A program made the translations under genes and the position numbers. 64,000 bases of DNA from Duganella guangzhouensis (GTDB lineage: Bacteria; Pseudomonadota; Gammaproteobacteria; Burkholderiales; Burkholderiaceae_D). The DNA is taken from NCBI RefSeq assembly GCF_009674535.1, contig NZ_WKJK01000006.1:62001-126000 (forward strand), read 5' to 3'. The notes beneath the pieces are model-generated. The model was given only the letters and a program-made list of their open reading frames with translations, did not search any database and was not told the DNA's origin. Position 1 is the first letter of the stretch. Each line of letters starts with the position of its first letter. Below are positions 8,805 through 16,816 of this stretch, piece after piece.

Positions 8805-9805
8805 CAGTCAGGACGAATGTGGTCGCGCAGCGCCTGCAGGATGTCGGCAATCGCAATGCCGTCCGCCTCGGCCTCGAAGTTGCGCAGCACACGGTGCGCC
8901 AGCACCGGCAGCAGCATCTCGCCGATATCCTCGCGCGTGACGGCCAGACGGCCCTGCATCAACGCGCGTGCCTTCGATGCCAGCACCAGCGCCTGCCCGG
9001 CGCGCGGACCAGCGCCCCAGCCGATATGCTGCTTCACCGCCGGCACCGTGGTCAGCGCCGGCCTTGTGGCGCGCACCAGCCGTGTCGCATACGCCAACAG
9101 ATGATCACCGATCTCGATGTCACGCACCAGCTGCTGCAGGCGCAGCAAGGTTGGCACGTCCATCACCGGTTCCGCATCCTTCAGGCCCGCGTGCGTGGTG
9201 GCGGATACCATGCGAATCTCTTCTTCCTCGGTCGGATAGACCACATCGATGCGCAGCAGGAAGCGGTCCAGCTGCGCCTCCGGCAGCGGATAAGTGCCAG
9301 CCTGCTCGATCGGATTCTGCGTCGCCAGCACAAAGAACGGCTTCGGCAGCTTGTGGGTCTGACCGGCGAAGGTCACCGAACGTTCCTGCATCGCCTCCAG
9401 CAGCGCCGATTGCGTCTTCGGCGGCGCGCGGTTGATCTCATCCGCCAGCAGCACCTGCGTGAACACCGGACCTTGCTGGAAGCGGAACTCGCGCTTGCGC
9501 GTCGCATGGTCCTCTTCCAGAATCTCGGTGCCGACGATATCGGACGGCATCAAGTCCGGCGTGAACTGCACGCGATGGAAATCCAGCTCGGTCGCTTGCG
9601 ACAGCGACTTCACCAGCAGCGTCTTGCCCAGTCCCGGCACGCCCTCCACCAGCGCGTGGCCACCGGCCAGCAGGCAGATGATGAGCGAGTCGATCACGTT
9701 CTCCTGGCCGATGATCACACGCGACATGCTGGCCTTCAGCGCCTTCACCTTCGCGGTCAGTTCACCGATTTCATTTTCGCTCCAGGCGATTGCCCCATCA
9801 GCCAT
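8804..9805 (-). CDS. MoxR-family AAA+ ATPase
   Basis: A 333-residue MoxR AAA+ chaperone-like ATPase. Walker A is GVPGLGKT, followed by QFTPDLMPSDIVGTEI; Walker B is VLLADEINRAPPKTQ with the family signature ALLEAMQER; sensor 1 lies in FVLATQNPIEQAGTYPLPEA. MoxR proteins work with VWA-containing partners to insert metals or remodel protein complexes. The start at 9805 (MADGAIAW) follows the DUF4159 stop by 2 bp; a longer reading from 9898 would overlap that gene. It sits centrally in the TldD operon and is the likely motor. Confidence 0.93.
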   Translation of the reverse strand: MADGAIAWSENEIGELTAKVKALKASMSRVIIGQENVIDSLIICLLAGGHALVEGVPGLGKTLLVKSLSQATELDFHRVQFTPDLMPSDIVGTEILEEDHATRKREFRFQQGPVFTQVLLADEINRAPPKTQSALLEAMQERSVTFAGQTHKLPKPFFVLATQNPIEQAGTYPLPEAQLDRFLLRIDVVYPTEEEEIRMVSATTHAGLKDAEPVMDVPTLLRLQQLVRDIEIGDHLLAYATRLVRATRPALTTVPAVKQHIGWGAGPRAGQALVLASKARALMQGRLAVTREDIGEMLLPVLAHRVLRNFEAEADGIAIADILQALRDHIRPD

Positions 9806-9807
9806 TA

Positions 9808-10431
9808 CTAAGCTCCCAACGCATATTGAATGATATTGACCGCAAAGCGGGTGTTGTCGACGGCGAGAAAGCGCTTGTTGCGGAAGTCGTAGTCCCACTC
9901 GCAGCCGTAGTCCTTGTTGCTGTACAGGAGCCGCACGCGGCCCCCAACTTCGATCGCCTTCAGATAGTCGTGCACCAGATCGTCGCCCCAGCCGTTCAAC
10001 TCCACCGTCGTATTTGGCGGCCCATCCTCGAACTTGAAGAAGCTCGAATAAATCGGATGGTTGTTGGGGATCTTGTGCAACGCCTTCGGCCCGAAGATAC
10101 GGGCGATTTCGGCCTCGAACGATTTCGCGAACAGCCCGTCGATGTCGTGGTTGCAGTCGTCCACGAACAAAAAACCGCCGCCCTTGATGTAGCGTTCCAG
10201 GTTCTTGCGCTCGGCCGCCGTGAACTGCACCAGCTTGTGGCCGGCGAAATAGCAGAACGGCGCCTCCAGCATCTTGGGGTCGGACAGCGCGACGATGCGT
10301 TCAACGGGATCGACCCGCAAGGTGGTGTATTCCACCAGCGAATTGAGCACGTTGCTGGGCATGCGGACATCCACATCCCAGTCGCCCGACTCGTAAGTCA
10401 GGCGCGTGAAATAGAAATCGTACGAGGCCAC
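9808..10431 (-). CDS. DUF4159 domain protein
   Basis: A 207-residue protein matching the DUF4159 type: short, cytosolic, Rossmann/amidotransferase-like. Typical blocks are MLEAPFCYFAGHKLVQFTAA, KGGGFLFVDDCNHDI and LLYSNKDYGCEWDYD. No signal peptide is present, unlike some longer family members. The start is GTG at 10431, with AAGGG five bases upstream overlapping the stop of the TldE-like gene. DUF4159 genes commonly lie beside MoxR/DUF58 genes; its biochemical role is not known. Confidence 0.85.
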   Translation of the reverse strand: MASYDFYFTRLTYESGDWDVDVRMPSNVLNSLVEYTTLRVDPVERIVALSDPKMLEAPFCYFAGHKLVQFTAAERKNLERYIKGGGFLFVDDCNHDIDGLFAKSFEAEIARIFGPKALHKIPNNHPIYSSFFKFEDGPPNTTVELNGWGDDLVHDYLKAIEVGGRVRLLYSNKDYGCEWDYDFRNKRFLAVDNTRFAVNIIQYALGA

Positions 10432-10439
10432 GGCAGCCC

Positions 10440-11777
10440 TTACACCGCGTCCGACAGCGACGTGAAGTTAAAGTCGCGCACCTTCATTGGCGGAATCAGC
10501 ATCTGGAAGCGCACCTCATCGCCGCCGATCACCACCGGCTTGCCCAGTTCATCGATATTGTTCAGCATCGACACCGGGCTTTCGTTGAAGCGGAAGTTCT
10601 TGATCGGATGCTTGATCTTGCCGTTCTCGATGTAGAAAGTGCCGTCACGCGTCAGGCCAGTGAGCAGCAGCGATTGCGGATCGACCATGCGGATATACCA
10701 GGTGCGGGTAACCAGAATGCCCTTCTTGGTCGAAGCGATCAGTTCCTCGGTCGACTTGCCGCCGCCGGCCATGATCATATTGCCATGACGGCCGGTGGCG
10801 CGCTGGCCCTGCTTCTCCGCCCAGTAGCGGGTGTAATCCAGCGAAGCCACCTTGCCGCCCTTGATCACGTCCGTGCGCTCGCGCGCCAGCATGGCCTGGT
10901 CATCCCACGGCAGCACCGGCACATCCGGATTCCATGGATCGGCCCAGATGTTGACCTGTTCGTCGAACAGCTTCTCGCCCAGGCGATTGCCACCGCCCTT
11001 TTTCGACAGGAAGCTGCGACCCTCATCGGCACGACGCGCATCAAAGGCGCCGAACATGCGGCCAATGATTTCCGAAGTCGCCGCCGGTTCCAGAATCACG
11101 GTATAGCGGCCCGGCTCCAGCGCCTTGGCATCCACCGATTTGACAGCCTTCTCGATGGCCACTTCGGACGCTTCGCGCGCGTCGAACTTGCGCGCGTCGT
11201 TGGCGGAGCGGGTCACCCAGCCGGAACCGCGTCCATCCTCTGTACGGGTGGTGACGGTGAAGCCGAGGTTACTCAGCGTCTGGTAACCGAACACGCCGTT
11301 GGAATTGGCCACGGTTTCAAAGCCGTTGGTATCGCTGAAGAAGCCGGCCGCGATCAAGCCCTGCTTCTTGGCCGCGTTGATGCTGGCCGCCGCCACTTCG
11401 GCGCGGTACTCGGGATCGATGGCGGCGGTGGCCTCGCTAAAGGTTACCGATGGCTTGAATTCCTGCTTCTTGATCGCTGGCAGGAACTCCGGATTCTCCG
11501 GCGCCAGACGTGCCACGTCTTCGGCGCGGCGCACCACTCTTTCCAGCGACTTGTCGTCAAACTCATTGATCGACGCCGTGCCCTGCTTCTTGCCGAAAGC
11601 GACGCTCACGGTCAGCTGGGTGTTCTCGATCAGGCCCGCCGTCGACACCGCGTTGCGCGCATAGCGGATATTACCGTTACGGCTGCCGCTGATCTGCACG
11701 CGGCACTCGTCGGCCTTGGACAGCGACATCACCTTGTCGCAAATGCGTTTTGCTTCTTCCTGGTTCAGCATCTTCAT
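10440..11777 (-). CDS. TldE/PmbA-like protease partner, copy B
   Basis: A 445-residue TldD/PmbA family protein without an HExxxH zinc motif, so it corresponds to the TldE (PmbA) half of the TldD-TldE heterodimer, which shapes the peptide tunnel. Recognisable parts are the N-terminal NIRYARNAVSTAGLIENTQ strand and the C-terminal TWYIRMVDPQSLLLTGLTRD and GKIKHPIKNFRFNESP. No signal peptide is visible (starts MKMLNQEEAKR). AGGATAAG lies upstream of ATG 11777. It follows its TldD-like partner by 4 bp and is clearly paralogous to the gene at 13422-14759, sharing the same length and long identical stretches. Confidence 0.92.
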   Translation of the reverse strand: MKMLNQEEAKRICDKVMSLSKADECRVQISGSRNGNIRYARNAVSTAGLIENTQLTVSVAFGKKQGTASINEFDDKSLERVVRRAEDVARLAPENPEFLPAIKKQEFKPSVTFSEATAAIDPEYRAEVAAASINAAKKQGLIAAGFFSDTNGFETVANSNGVFGYQTLSNLGFTVTTRTEDGRGSGWVTRSANDARKFDAREASEVAIEKAVKSVDAKALEPGRYTVILEPAATSEIIGRMFGAFDARRADEGRSFLSKKGGGNRLGEKLFDEQVNIWADPWNPDVPVLPWDDQAMLARERTDVIKGGKVASLDYTRYWAEKQGQRATGRHGNMIMAGGGKSTEELIASTKKGILVTRTWYIRMVDPQSLLLTGLTRDGTFYIENGKIKHPIKNFRFNESPVSMLNNIDELGKPVVIGGDEVRFQMLIPPMKVRDFNFTSLSDAV

Positions 11778-11781
11778 TGTC

Positions 11782-13419
11782 TTATCCTATCTTGCGAGCG
11801 GTGTTAATCACGTTGATGCCGTTGAAGCGCGTGGTTGGCGAACCGTGCGACACGGCGCTGACCTGGCTAGGCTGCCCTTTGCCATCGAAGAAGGAGCCGC
11901 CCAAGCGCCAGTCGCGTTCATCGCACAGCGCCGAGCAGGCATTCCAGAACTCCTGGGTGTTGGACTGGTAAGCCACGTCCTCCAGCTGTTGGCCGATCTT
12001 GCCGTTCTTGATTTCGAAGTACAGCTGGCCGCCGAACTGGAAGTTGTAGCGCTGCTGGTCGATCGAGTACGAACCGCGCCCCAGAATGTAGATGCCCTTC
12101 TTGATGTCCTTGACCATCTCGTCCGGCGTCAGCTTCTTCTTGCCCGCTTCCAGCGACACGTTCGGCATGCGCTGGAACTGCACGCTGCTCCAGCTGTCCG
12201 CATACGAGCAGCCCTGCGACTCCTTCTCACCGATGATCTGCACCTGGTCGCGCGTGGCCTGGTAGTTGACCAGGATGCCGTTGCGGATCAGATCCCAGCG
12301 CTTGGACGCCACGCCTTCATCGTCGTAGCCCACCAGGCCGAGCGAACCCGGCGTGGTCTTGTCGGCGACGATGTTGACCAGGTCCGAACCGTACTTGAAG
12401 TTTTTCGACTGCCACTTGTCCAGCGTGGCGAAGCTGGTGCCGGCGTAATTGGCCTCGTAGCCCAGCACCCGATCCAGCTCGGTGGCGTGACCCACCGATT
12501 CGTGGATGGTCAGGAACAGGTGTTCCGGCGACAGCACCAGATCGTACTTGCCCGGATCGACCGTCTTGGCGCTCAGCTTCTCGCGCGCCTGCTTGCCGGC
12601 CGCGCGTGCATCTTCGATCAAATCGTAGGCGCCCTTGTACAGCGTGGTGACGCCGCCGGCGGCATGAATGCGATTCTCCGGTTTGCAATCGAAGAATTCA
12701 AAGCCCATGCTGGCCGGCGACGACAGGCCGTCGCGGGTGCGGAACTTGCCGCTGGCTTTATCGACGGCGGTGGCGGTGAACGGCGACCACAGACGATGAA
12801 TATCCTGGTCGATGTAGGAACCGTCGGTGGAGGCAAAGTACTTCTGCTGGTTGACCTGGAACAGATTGGCCGCCATGAAGCTGGCGCCCGCATCCAGGCC
12901 GGCCTTGTTCGCCGCCAGCAGCATCTCGGCCTTGTCCTTGATCGGCACCGCGCGCCAGTCCTTCTTGAACGGCGTGGCCCATGCCACTTCGCCCACGCCC
13001 TTCACAGGCGCCAGCACCACCGGCTCGGTTTGCAGCTTGGCGTTGGCCTTGGCGATGGCCACCGCCTGGCGCGCGGCGTCGGCCACCGCATCCAGCGTCA
13101 TCACGTTGGTGGCGCAGAAGCCGTAAGCGCCGTTGGCGATCACCCGCACGCCAACCCCGGACGATTCGGTGTTGACGATGTTTTCCACGTTCAGGTCACG
13201 GGTGGTGATGAACTGGTTCAGGTAACGGCCGACACGCACGTCGCAGTAGCTGGCGCCGGCCTTGGTGGCCGCGTTCATGGCGGCATCGGCCAGCGACTTC
13301 TTGAACTGCACCGCCATCGGGTTGAGCAGCTCTTCCGCCGCGATCGCATTGCCAAACACCGGCACCAGCAAACTGCCACCGGCGATGGCGCCCACTTTGA
13401 GGAATGAACGTCGTTCCAT
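11782..13419 (-). CDS. TldD-like metalloprotease with Tat-type signal, copy B
   Basis: A 545-residue TldD-family zinc protease. The metal motif HESVGH (residues 306-311) follows LVLSPEHLFLTI. The first residues read MERRSFLKVGAIAGGSL and run to FGNAIAAEE: a twin-arginine motif (RRSFLK), hydrophobic core and AxA site, predicting folded export to the periplasm. E. coli TldD has no signal. The C-terminal GKGQ block reads FFDGKGQPSQ where E. coli TldD has CGKEGQ, so the zinc-binding cysteine appears replaced by aspartate. It lies 2 bp after the TldE-like copy A and 4 bp before its own TldE-like partner. Confidence 0.92.
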   Translation of the reverse strand: MERRSFLKVGAIAGGSLLVPVFGNAIAAEELLNPMAVQFKKSLADAAMNAATKAGASYCDVRVGRYLNQFITTRDLNVENIVNTESSGVGVRVIANGAYGFCATNVMTLDAVADAARQAVAIAKANAKLQTEPVVLAPVKGVGEVAWATPFKKDWRAVPIKDKAEMLLAANKAGLDAGASFMAANLFQVNQQKYFASTDGSYIDQDIHRLWSPFTATAVDKASGKFRTRDGLSSPASMGFEFFDCKPENRIHAAGGVTTLYKGAYDLIEDARAAGKQAREKLSAKTVDPGKYDLVLSPEHLFLTIHESVGHATELDRVLGYEANYAGTSFATLDKWQSKNFKYGSDLVNIVADKTTPGSLGLVGYDDEGVASKRWDLIRNGILVNYQATRDQVQIIGEKESQGCSYADSWSSVQFQRMPNVSLEAGKKKLTPDEMVKDIKKGIYILGRGSYSIDQQRYNFQFGGQLYFEIKNGKIGQQLEDVAYQSNTQEFWNACSALCDERDWRLGGSFFDGKGQPSQVSAVSHGSPTTRFNGINVINTARKIG

Positions 13420-13421
13420 TA

Positions 13422-14759
13422 TTACACCGCGTCCGACAAGGAAGTGAAGTTAAAGTCGCGCACCTTCATGGCGGGAATCAGCAACTGGAATTGCGACTCG
13501 TCGCCCGACAGGATTTCCGGCTTGCCGATTTCCTCGATGTTGTTCAACATCGCCACCGGACTTTCGTTGAAGCGGAAGTTCTTGATCGGGTGCTTGATCT
13601 TGCCGTTCTCGATGTAGAAAGTGCCGTCACGGGTCAAACCGGTCAGCAGCACAGATTGCGGGTCCACCATGCGGATATACCAGGTGCGGGTGACCAGGAT
13701 GCCCTTCTTGGTATTGGCGATCAGCTCTTCGGTCGACTTGCTGGTGCCGGCCATGATGATATTGCCCGGCGCGCCGATGGCGCGCTTGCCCATCTTCTTG
13801 GCCCAGTACTGCGAGTAATCCAGATTGGCGATACGGCCATCCTTGATGATGTCCTGGCGTTCGCGCGCCAGCATGCTCTGACCATCCCACGGCAGCACGG
13901 CGACATCCTTGTCCCACGGGTCGGCCCACACATTGACCTGCTCATCGAACAGCTTCTCGCCCAGACGGTTGCCACCGCCCTTCTTGGCCAGGAAGCTGCG
14001 GCCCTCATCGGCCGAACGGGCATCGAAGGAGTTGAACATATAGGCCAGCACGTCCGAGGTGGCGGCCGGCTCCAGGATCACCGTGTAGCGGCCCGGCTCC
14101 AGCGCCTTGGCGTCCACCGAACGCAGCGCCTTTTCAATCGCGACATCGGACGCGGCGCGCGCGTCGAATTTGCTGGCGTCGCCCACGCTGCGCTTGACCC
14201 AGCCGGAGCCGCGGCCATCTTCGGTACGGACGGTCAGCGTGAAATCAAGGCTGGTATCGGTCTGGTAACCGAACACGCCGTTGGAATTGGCGATCGCCGT
14301 GAACTCGGTGGTGTCGGTGAAGAAGCCCGCCGCCACCAGCTTGTTCTTGCGCGAGTTCTCGATGCTGTAGGCCGCCACCTGGGCGCGGAATTCAGGATCG
14401 ATGTCGGCGGTCTTCTGGAAGAAGGTCTGCGACGCCTTGTACTCCTGCTTCGACGGCGTCGGCATGAACTCCGGATTTTCCGGTGCCAGGCGCGCCAGGT
14501 CTTCGGCGCGGCGCACGGCTTTTTCCAGCGACTTGTCGTCAAATTCATTGATGGTGGCGGTGCCCTGCTTCTTGCCGAAGGCAACCGACACCGCCAGCTG
14601 CGTGTCTTCAATCAGACCGGCGGTCGACACGGCATTGCGCGCATAGCGGATATTGCCCTTGCGTTTGCCGTTGATGGCGACTTCGCACTGATCGGCCTTG
14701 GTCAGCGACAGCAGCTTGTCGCTGATACGCTTGGTCTCTTCTTGACTCAGGAATTTCAT
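13422..14759 (-). CDS. TldE/PmbA-like protease partner, copy A
   Basis: A 445-residue paralogue of the gene at 10440-11777 with the same features: no HExxxH motif, no signal peptide (MKFLSQEETKRISDK), NIRYARNAVSTAGLIEDTQ near the N-terminus, and TWYIRMVDPQSVLLTGLTRD then GKIKHPIKNFRFNESP at the C-terminus. The partner TldD-like gene ends 21 bp upstream, and a purine-rich GGAGAGAGAGAC precedes the ATG. It probably forms a heterodimer with the upstream TldD-like protein. Whether copies A and B cross-pair is open. Confidence 0.92.
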   Translation of the reverse strand: MKFLSQEETKRISDKLLSLTKADQCEVAINGKRKGNIRYARNAVSTAGLIEDTQLAVSVAFGKKQGTATINEFDDKSLEKAVRRAEDLARLAPENPEFMPTPSKQEYKASQTFFQKTADIDPEFRAQVAAYSIENSRKNKLVAAGFFTDTTEFTAIANSNGVFGYQTDTSLDFTLTVRTEDGRGSGWVKRSVGDASKFDARAASDVAIEKALRSVDAKALEPGRYTVILEPAATSDVLAYMFNSFDARSADEGRSFLAKKGGGNRLGEKLFDEQVNVWADPWDKDVAVLPWDGQSMLARERQDIIKDGRIANLDYSQYWAKKMGKRAIGAPGNIIMAGTSKSTEELIANTKKGILVTRTWYIRMVDPQSVLLTGLTRDGTFYIENGKIKHPIKNFRFNESPVAMLNNIEEIGKPEILSGDESQFQLLIPAMKVRDFNFTSLSDAV

Positions 14760-14780
14760 TGTTGTCTCTCTCTCCAGGCT

Positions 14781-16418
14781 TTAGCCGATCTTGCGGGCGG
14801 TATTGATCACGTTGACGCCGTTGAAGCGCGTGGTCGATGCGCCGTGCGACACAATCGATGACTGTGACGGCTGGCCTTTGCCGTCGAAGAAGGAACCGCC
14901 CATGCGCCAATCGCGTTCGTCGCAGATGGCCACGCAAGCGTTCCAGAATTCCTGGGTATTCGACTGATAGGCCACGTCCTCCAGCATCTGACCGATCTTG
15001 CCGTTCTTGATTTCGTAGAACAGCTGGCCGCCGAACTGGAAGTTGTAGCGCTGCTGGTCGATCGAGAACGAGCCATCGCCGACGATGTAGATGCCCTTCT
15101 TGACGTCCTTGATCATTTCGTCCGGCGTCAGCTTCTTCTTGCCGGCCTTGAGCGATACGTTCGGCATGCGCTGGAACTGCACGTTGGCCCAGTTGTCGGC
15201 ATACGAGCAGCCGTGCGACTCCTTCTCGCCGATGATGTGGGCCTGATCGCGCGTGGCCTGGTAGTTGACCAGGATGCCGTCCTTGATGATGTCCCAGTTC
15301 TTGCACTTGACGCCTTCGTCGTCGTAACCGACCGCGCCCAGCGAGCCTGGCGTGGTTTTGTCGGCGAGGATGTTAACCAGCTCCGAACCGTACTTGAATT
15401 TCTTCGACTGCCATTTGTCCAGCGTGGCGAAGCTGGTGCCGGCGAAGTTGGCCTCGTAGCCCAGCACGCGATCCAGCTCGGTCGGGTGGCCCACCGATTC
15501 GTGGATGGTCAGCCACAGGTGTTCAGGCGACAGCACCAGATCGTACTTGCCCGGTTCCACCGACTTGGCTTTCAGCTTGGCCTTGGCCTGCTTGCCGGCC
15601 AGGCGCGCGTCTTCGATCAGGTCATACGATTTGGTGTACAGCGTGGTGATGCCGCCGGCCGCCTGCAGCTTGTGCTCGGGGCGTCCGTCCAGATACTCGT
15701 AGCCCATGCCGACCGGCGCCGACAAACCCTGGCGGGTGCGGAACTTGTTCTCTTTCTGATCGACGGCGGTGGCGAAGAACGGCATCCACAAACGATGCAC
15801 GTCCTGGTCGATATAGGAACCATCGGTGGAAGCGAAGTACTTCTGCTGGTTGACCTGGAACAGCAAGGACTGCATGAAGCTGGCGCCGCTCTCCATGCCG
15901 GCCTTGTTGGCGGCGATCAGCAGGTCGGCCTTGTCCTTGATGGCGACGGTGCGCCAGTCCTTGATGATGGGCGTGGCCCACGACACTTCACCCACGCCTT
16001 TTACCGGCGCCAGAATCACGGGTTCGGTCTGCAGCTTGGCATTGGCCTTGGCGATCGCCACCGCCTGGCGCGCTGCGGCGGCCACGCCATCCGGCGTCAT
16101 GTCGTTGGTGGCGGCAAAGCCGTAAGCGCCGCCGGCGATCACGCGCACGCCGACGCCGGCCGATTCGGTGTTGGTGACGTTGTCCACGTTCAGGTCACGG
16201 GTGGTGATGAACTGATTCAGATAGCGGCCCACGCGCACGTCGCAGTAGGAGGCGCCGGCCTGGGTGGCGGCGGTCATGGCGGTATCGGCCAGCGCTTTTT
16301 TGAACTTCACATCCACTGGCTTGAGCAGCTCTTCGGCGGCGATGGCGCGGCCAAAGGCGGGCAGCAGCATCGTGCCCATAGCCAGACTACTGATGTTGAG
16401 GAATGCACGTCGTTCCAT
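14781..16418 (-). CDS. TldD-like metalloprotease with Tat-type signal, copy A (first gene of the operon)
   Basis: A 545-residue TldD-family zinc protease, the first gene of the ten-gene operon. It begins MERRAFLNISSLAMG and runs through a hydrophobic core to FGRAIAAEE, a Tat-like signal (RRAFLN, with N in place of the usual K). The zinc motif HESVGH is at residues 306-311 and SHGASTTRFNGVNV lies near the C-terminus. As in copy B, the segment aligned with E. coli TldD CGKEGQ reads DGKGQP. GGAG five bases upstream supports ATG 16418. The family cleaves small or unfolded peptides, as in microcin B17 maturation; the substrate here is unknown. Confidence 0.92.
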   Translation of the reverse strand: MERRAFLNISSLAMGTMLLPAFGRAIAAEELLKPVDVKFKKALADTAMTAATQAGASYCDVRVGRYLNQFITTRDLNVDNVTNTESAGVGVRVIAGGAYGFAATNDMTPDGVAAAARQAVAIAKANAKLQTEPVILAPVKGVGEVSWATPIIKDWRTVAIKDKADLLIAANKAGMESGASFMQSLLFQVNQQKYFASTDGSYIDQDVHRLWMPFFATAVDQKENKFRTRQGLSAPVGMGYEYLDGRPEHKLQAAGGITTLYTKSYDLIEDARLAGKQAKAKLKAKSVEPGKYDLVLSPEHLWLTIHESVGHPTELDRVLGYEANFAGTSFATLDKWQSKKFKYGSELVNILADKTTPGSLGAVGYDDEGVKCKNWDIIKDGILVNYQATRDQAHIIGEKESHGCSYADNWANVQFQRMPNVSLKAGKKKLTPDEMIKDVKKGIYIVGDGSFSIDQQRYNFQFGGQLFYEIKNGKIGQMLEDVAYQSNTQEFWNACVAICDERDWRMGGSFFDGKGQPSQSSIVSHGASTTRFNGVNVINTARKIG

Positions 16419-16816
16419 AGTATCTCCACATTGTTACGGGCCAGCCGCCCGATGGTCCTGCTGAGGTTTCTGCGTTTTATTTGCTTTAACTGCCTGAACT
16501 ACCACGATCGTTATTGTTACTTAACGTTACATCAGAATATCTGTCGCTCGTTTTTACGGATCACGCAATATTAGCGAGGGATTAAGGAGCGCAGTAGGCA
16601 AAATGTATGCCATCGGAAAGGCAAGCGCAAGTACCTGTTTTGCACGCATAAAGTGTCCGATTCGGTGTCCGCTCAGTGTCCGCATGCTGTCCGCGCCGTG
16701 TCCACGCACCTGCGCTGTGCGTGGCCGCCGTTTTGCTTGACCTGTTTGCGTGCATGGCCGATGATCGCGCAGGGCGATGCGGGCGTCGCCTAAACCCCAC
16801 ACTTCAGGAGATGTGC
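16419..16816. other. Divergent intergenic region of TldD operon and methyltransferase gene
   Basis: About 400 bp without a convincing gene. The half near the TldD operon is comparatively AT-rich and should hold that operon's promoter; the half near the methyltransferase is GC-rich and holds the heptamer repeats listed separately. Open frames on both strands here read as arginine/alanine-rich shadow sequence. I could not fix -35/-10 boxes with confidence. Confidence 0.6.
16653..16704 (+). repeat. Five direct heptamer repeats (GTGTCCG-like) at helical spacing
   Basis: GTGTCCG occurs at 16653-16659, 16665-16671 and 16676-16682, then CTGTCCG at 16687-16693 and GTGTCCA at 16698-16704. Start-to-start steps are 12, 11, 11 and 11 bp, about one helical turn. 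Heptamers at 11-bp steps are the classic arrangement for OmpR/PhoB-type response regulators. The array ends 112 bp before the methyltransferase start. The function is inferred from spacing alone. Confidence 0.6.

Noticed and set aside
10608..14861. Plus-strand open frames of 400-560 codons opposite the TldD/TldE genes
   Set aside because: Antisense shadows; their mutual similarity follows from the TldD/TldE duplication.
16653..16704. The heptamer array as a CRISPR or plasmid iteron array
   Set aside because: The repeats are 7 bp at 11-12 bp steps with no spacers of CRISPR size, no cas genes and no replication initiator gene nearby.
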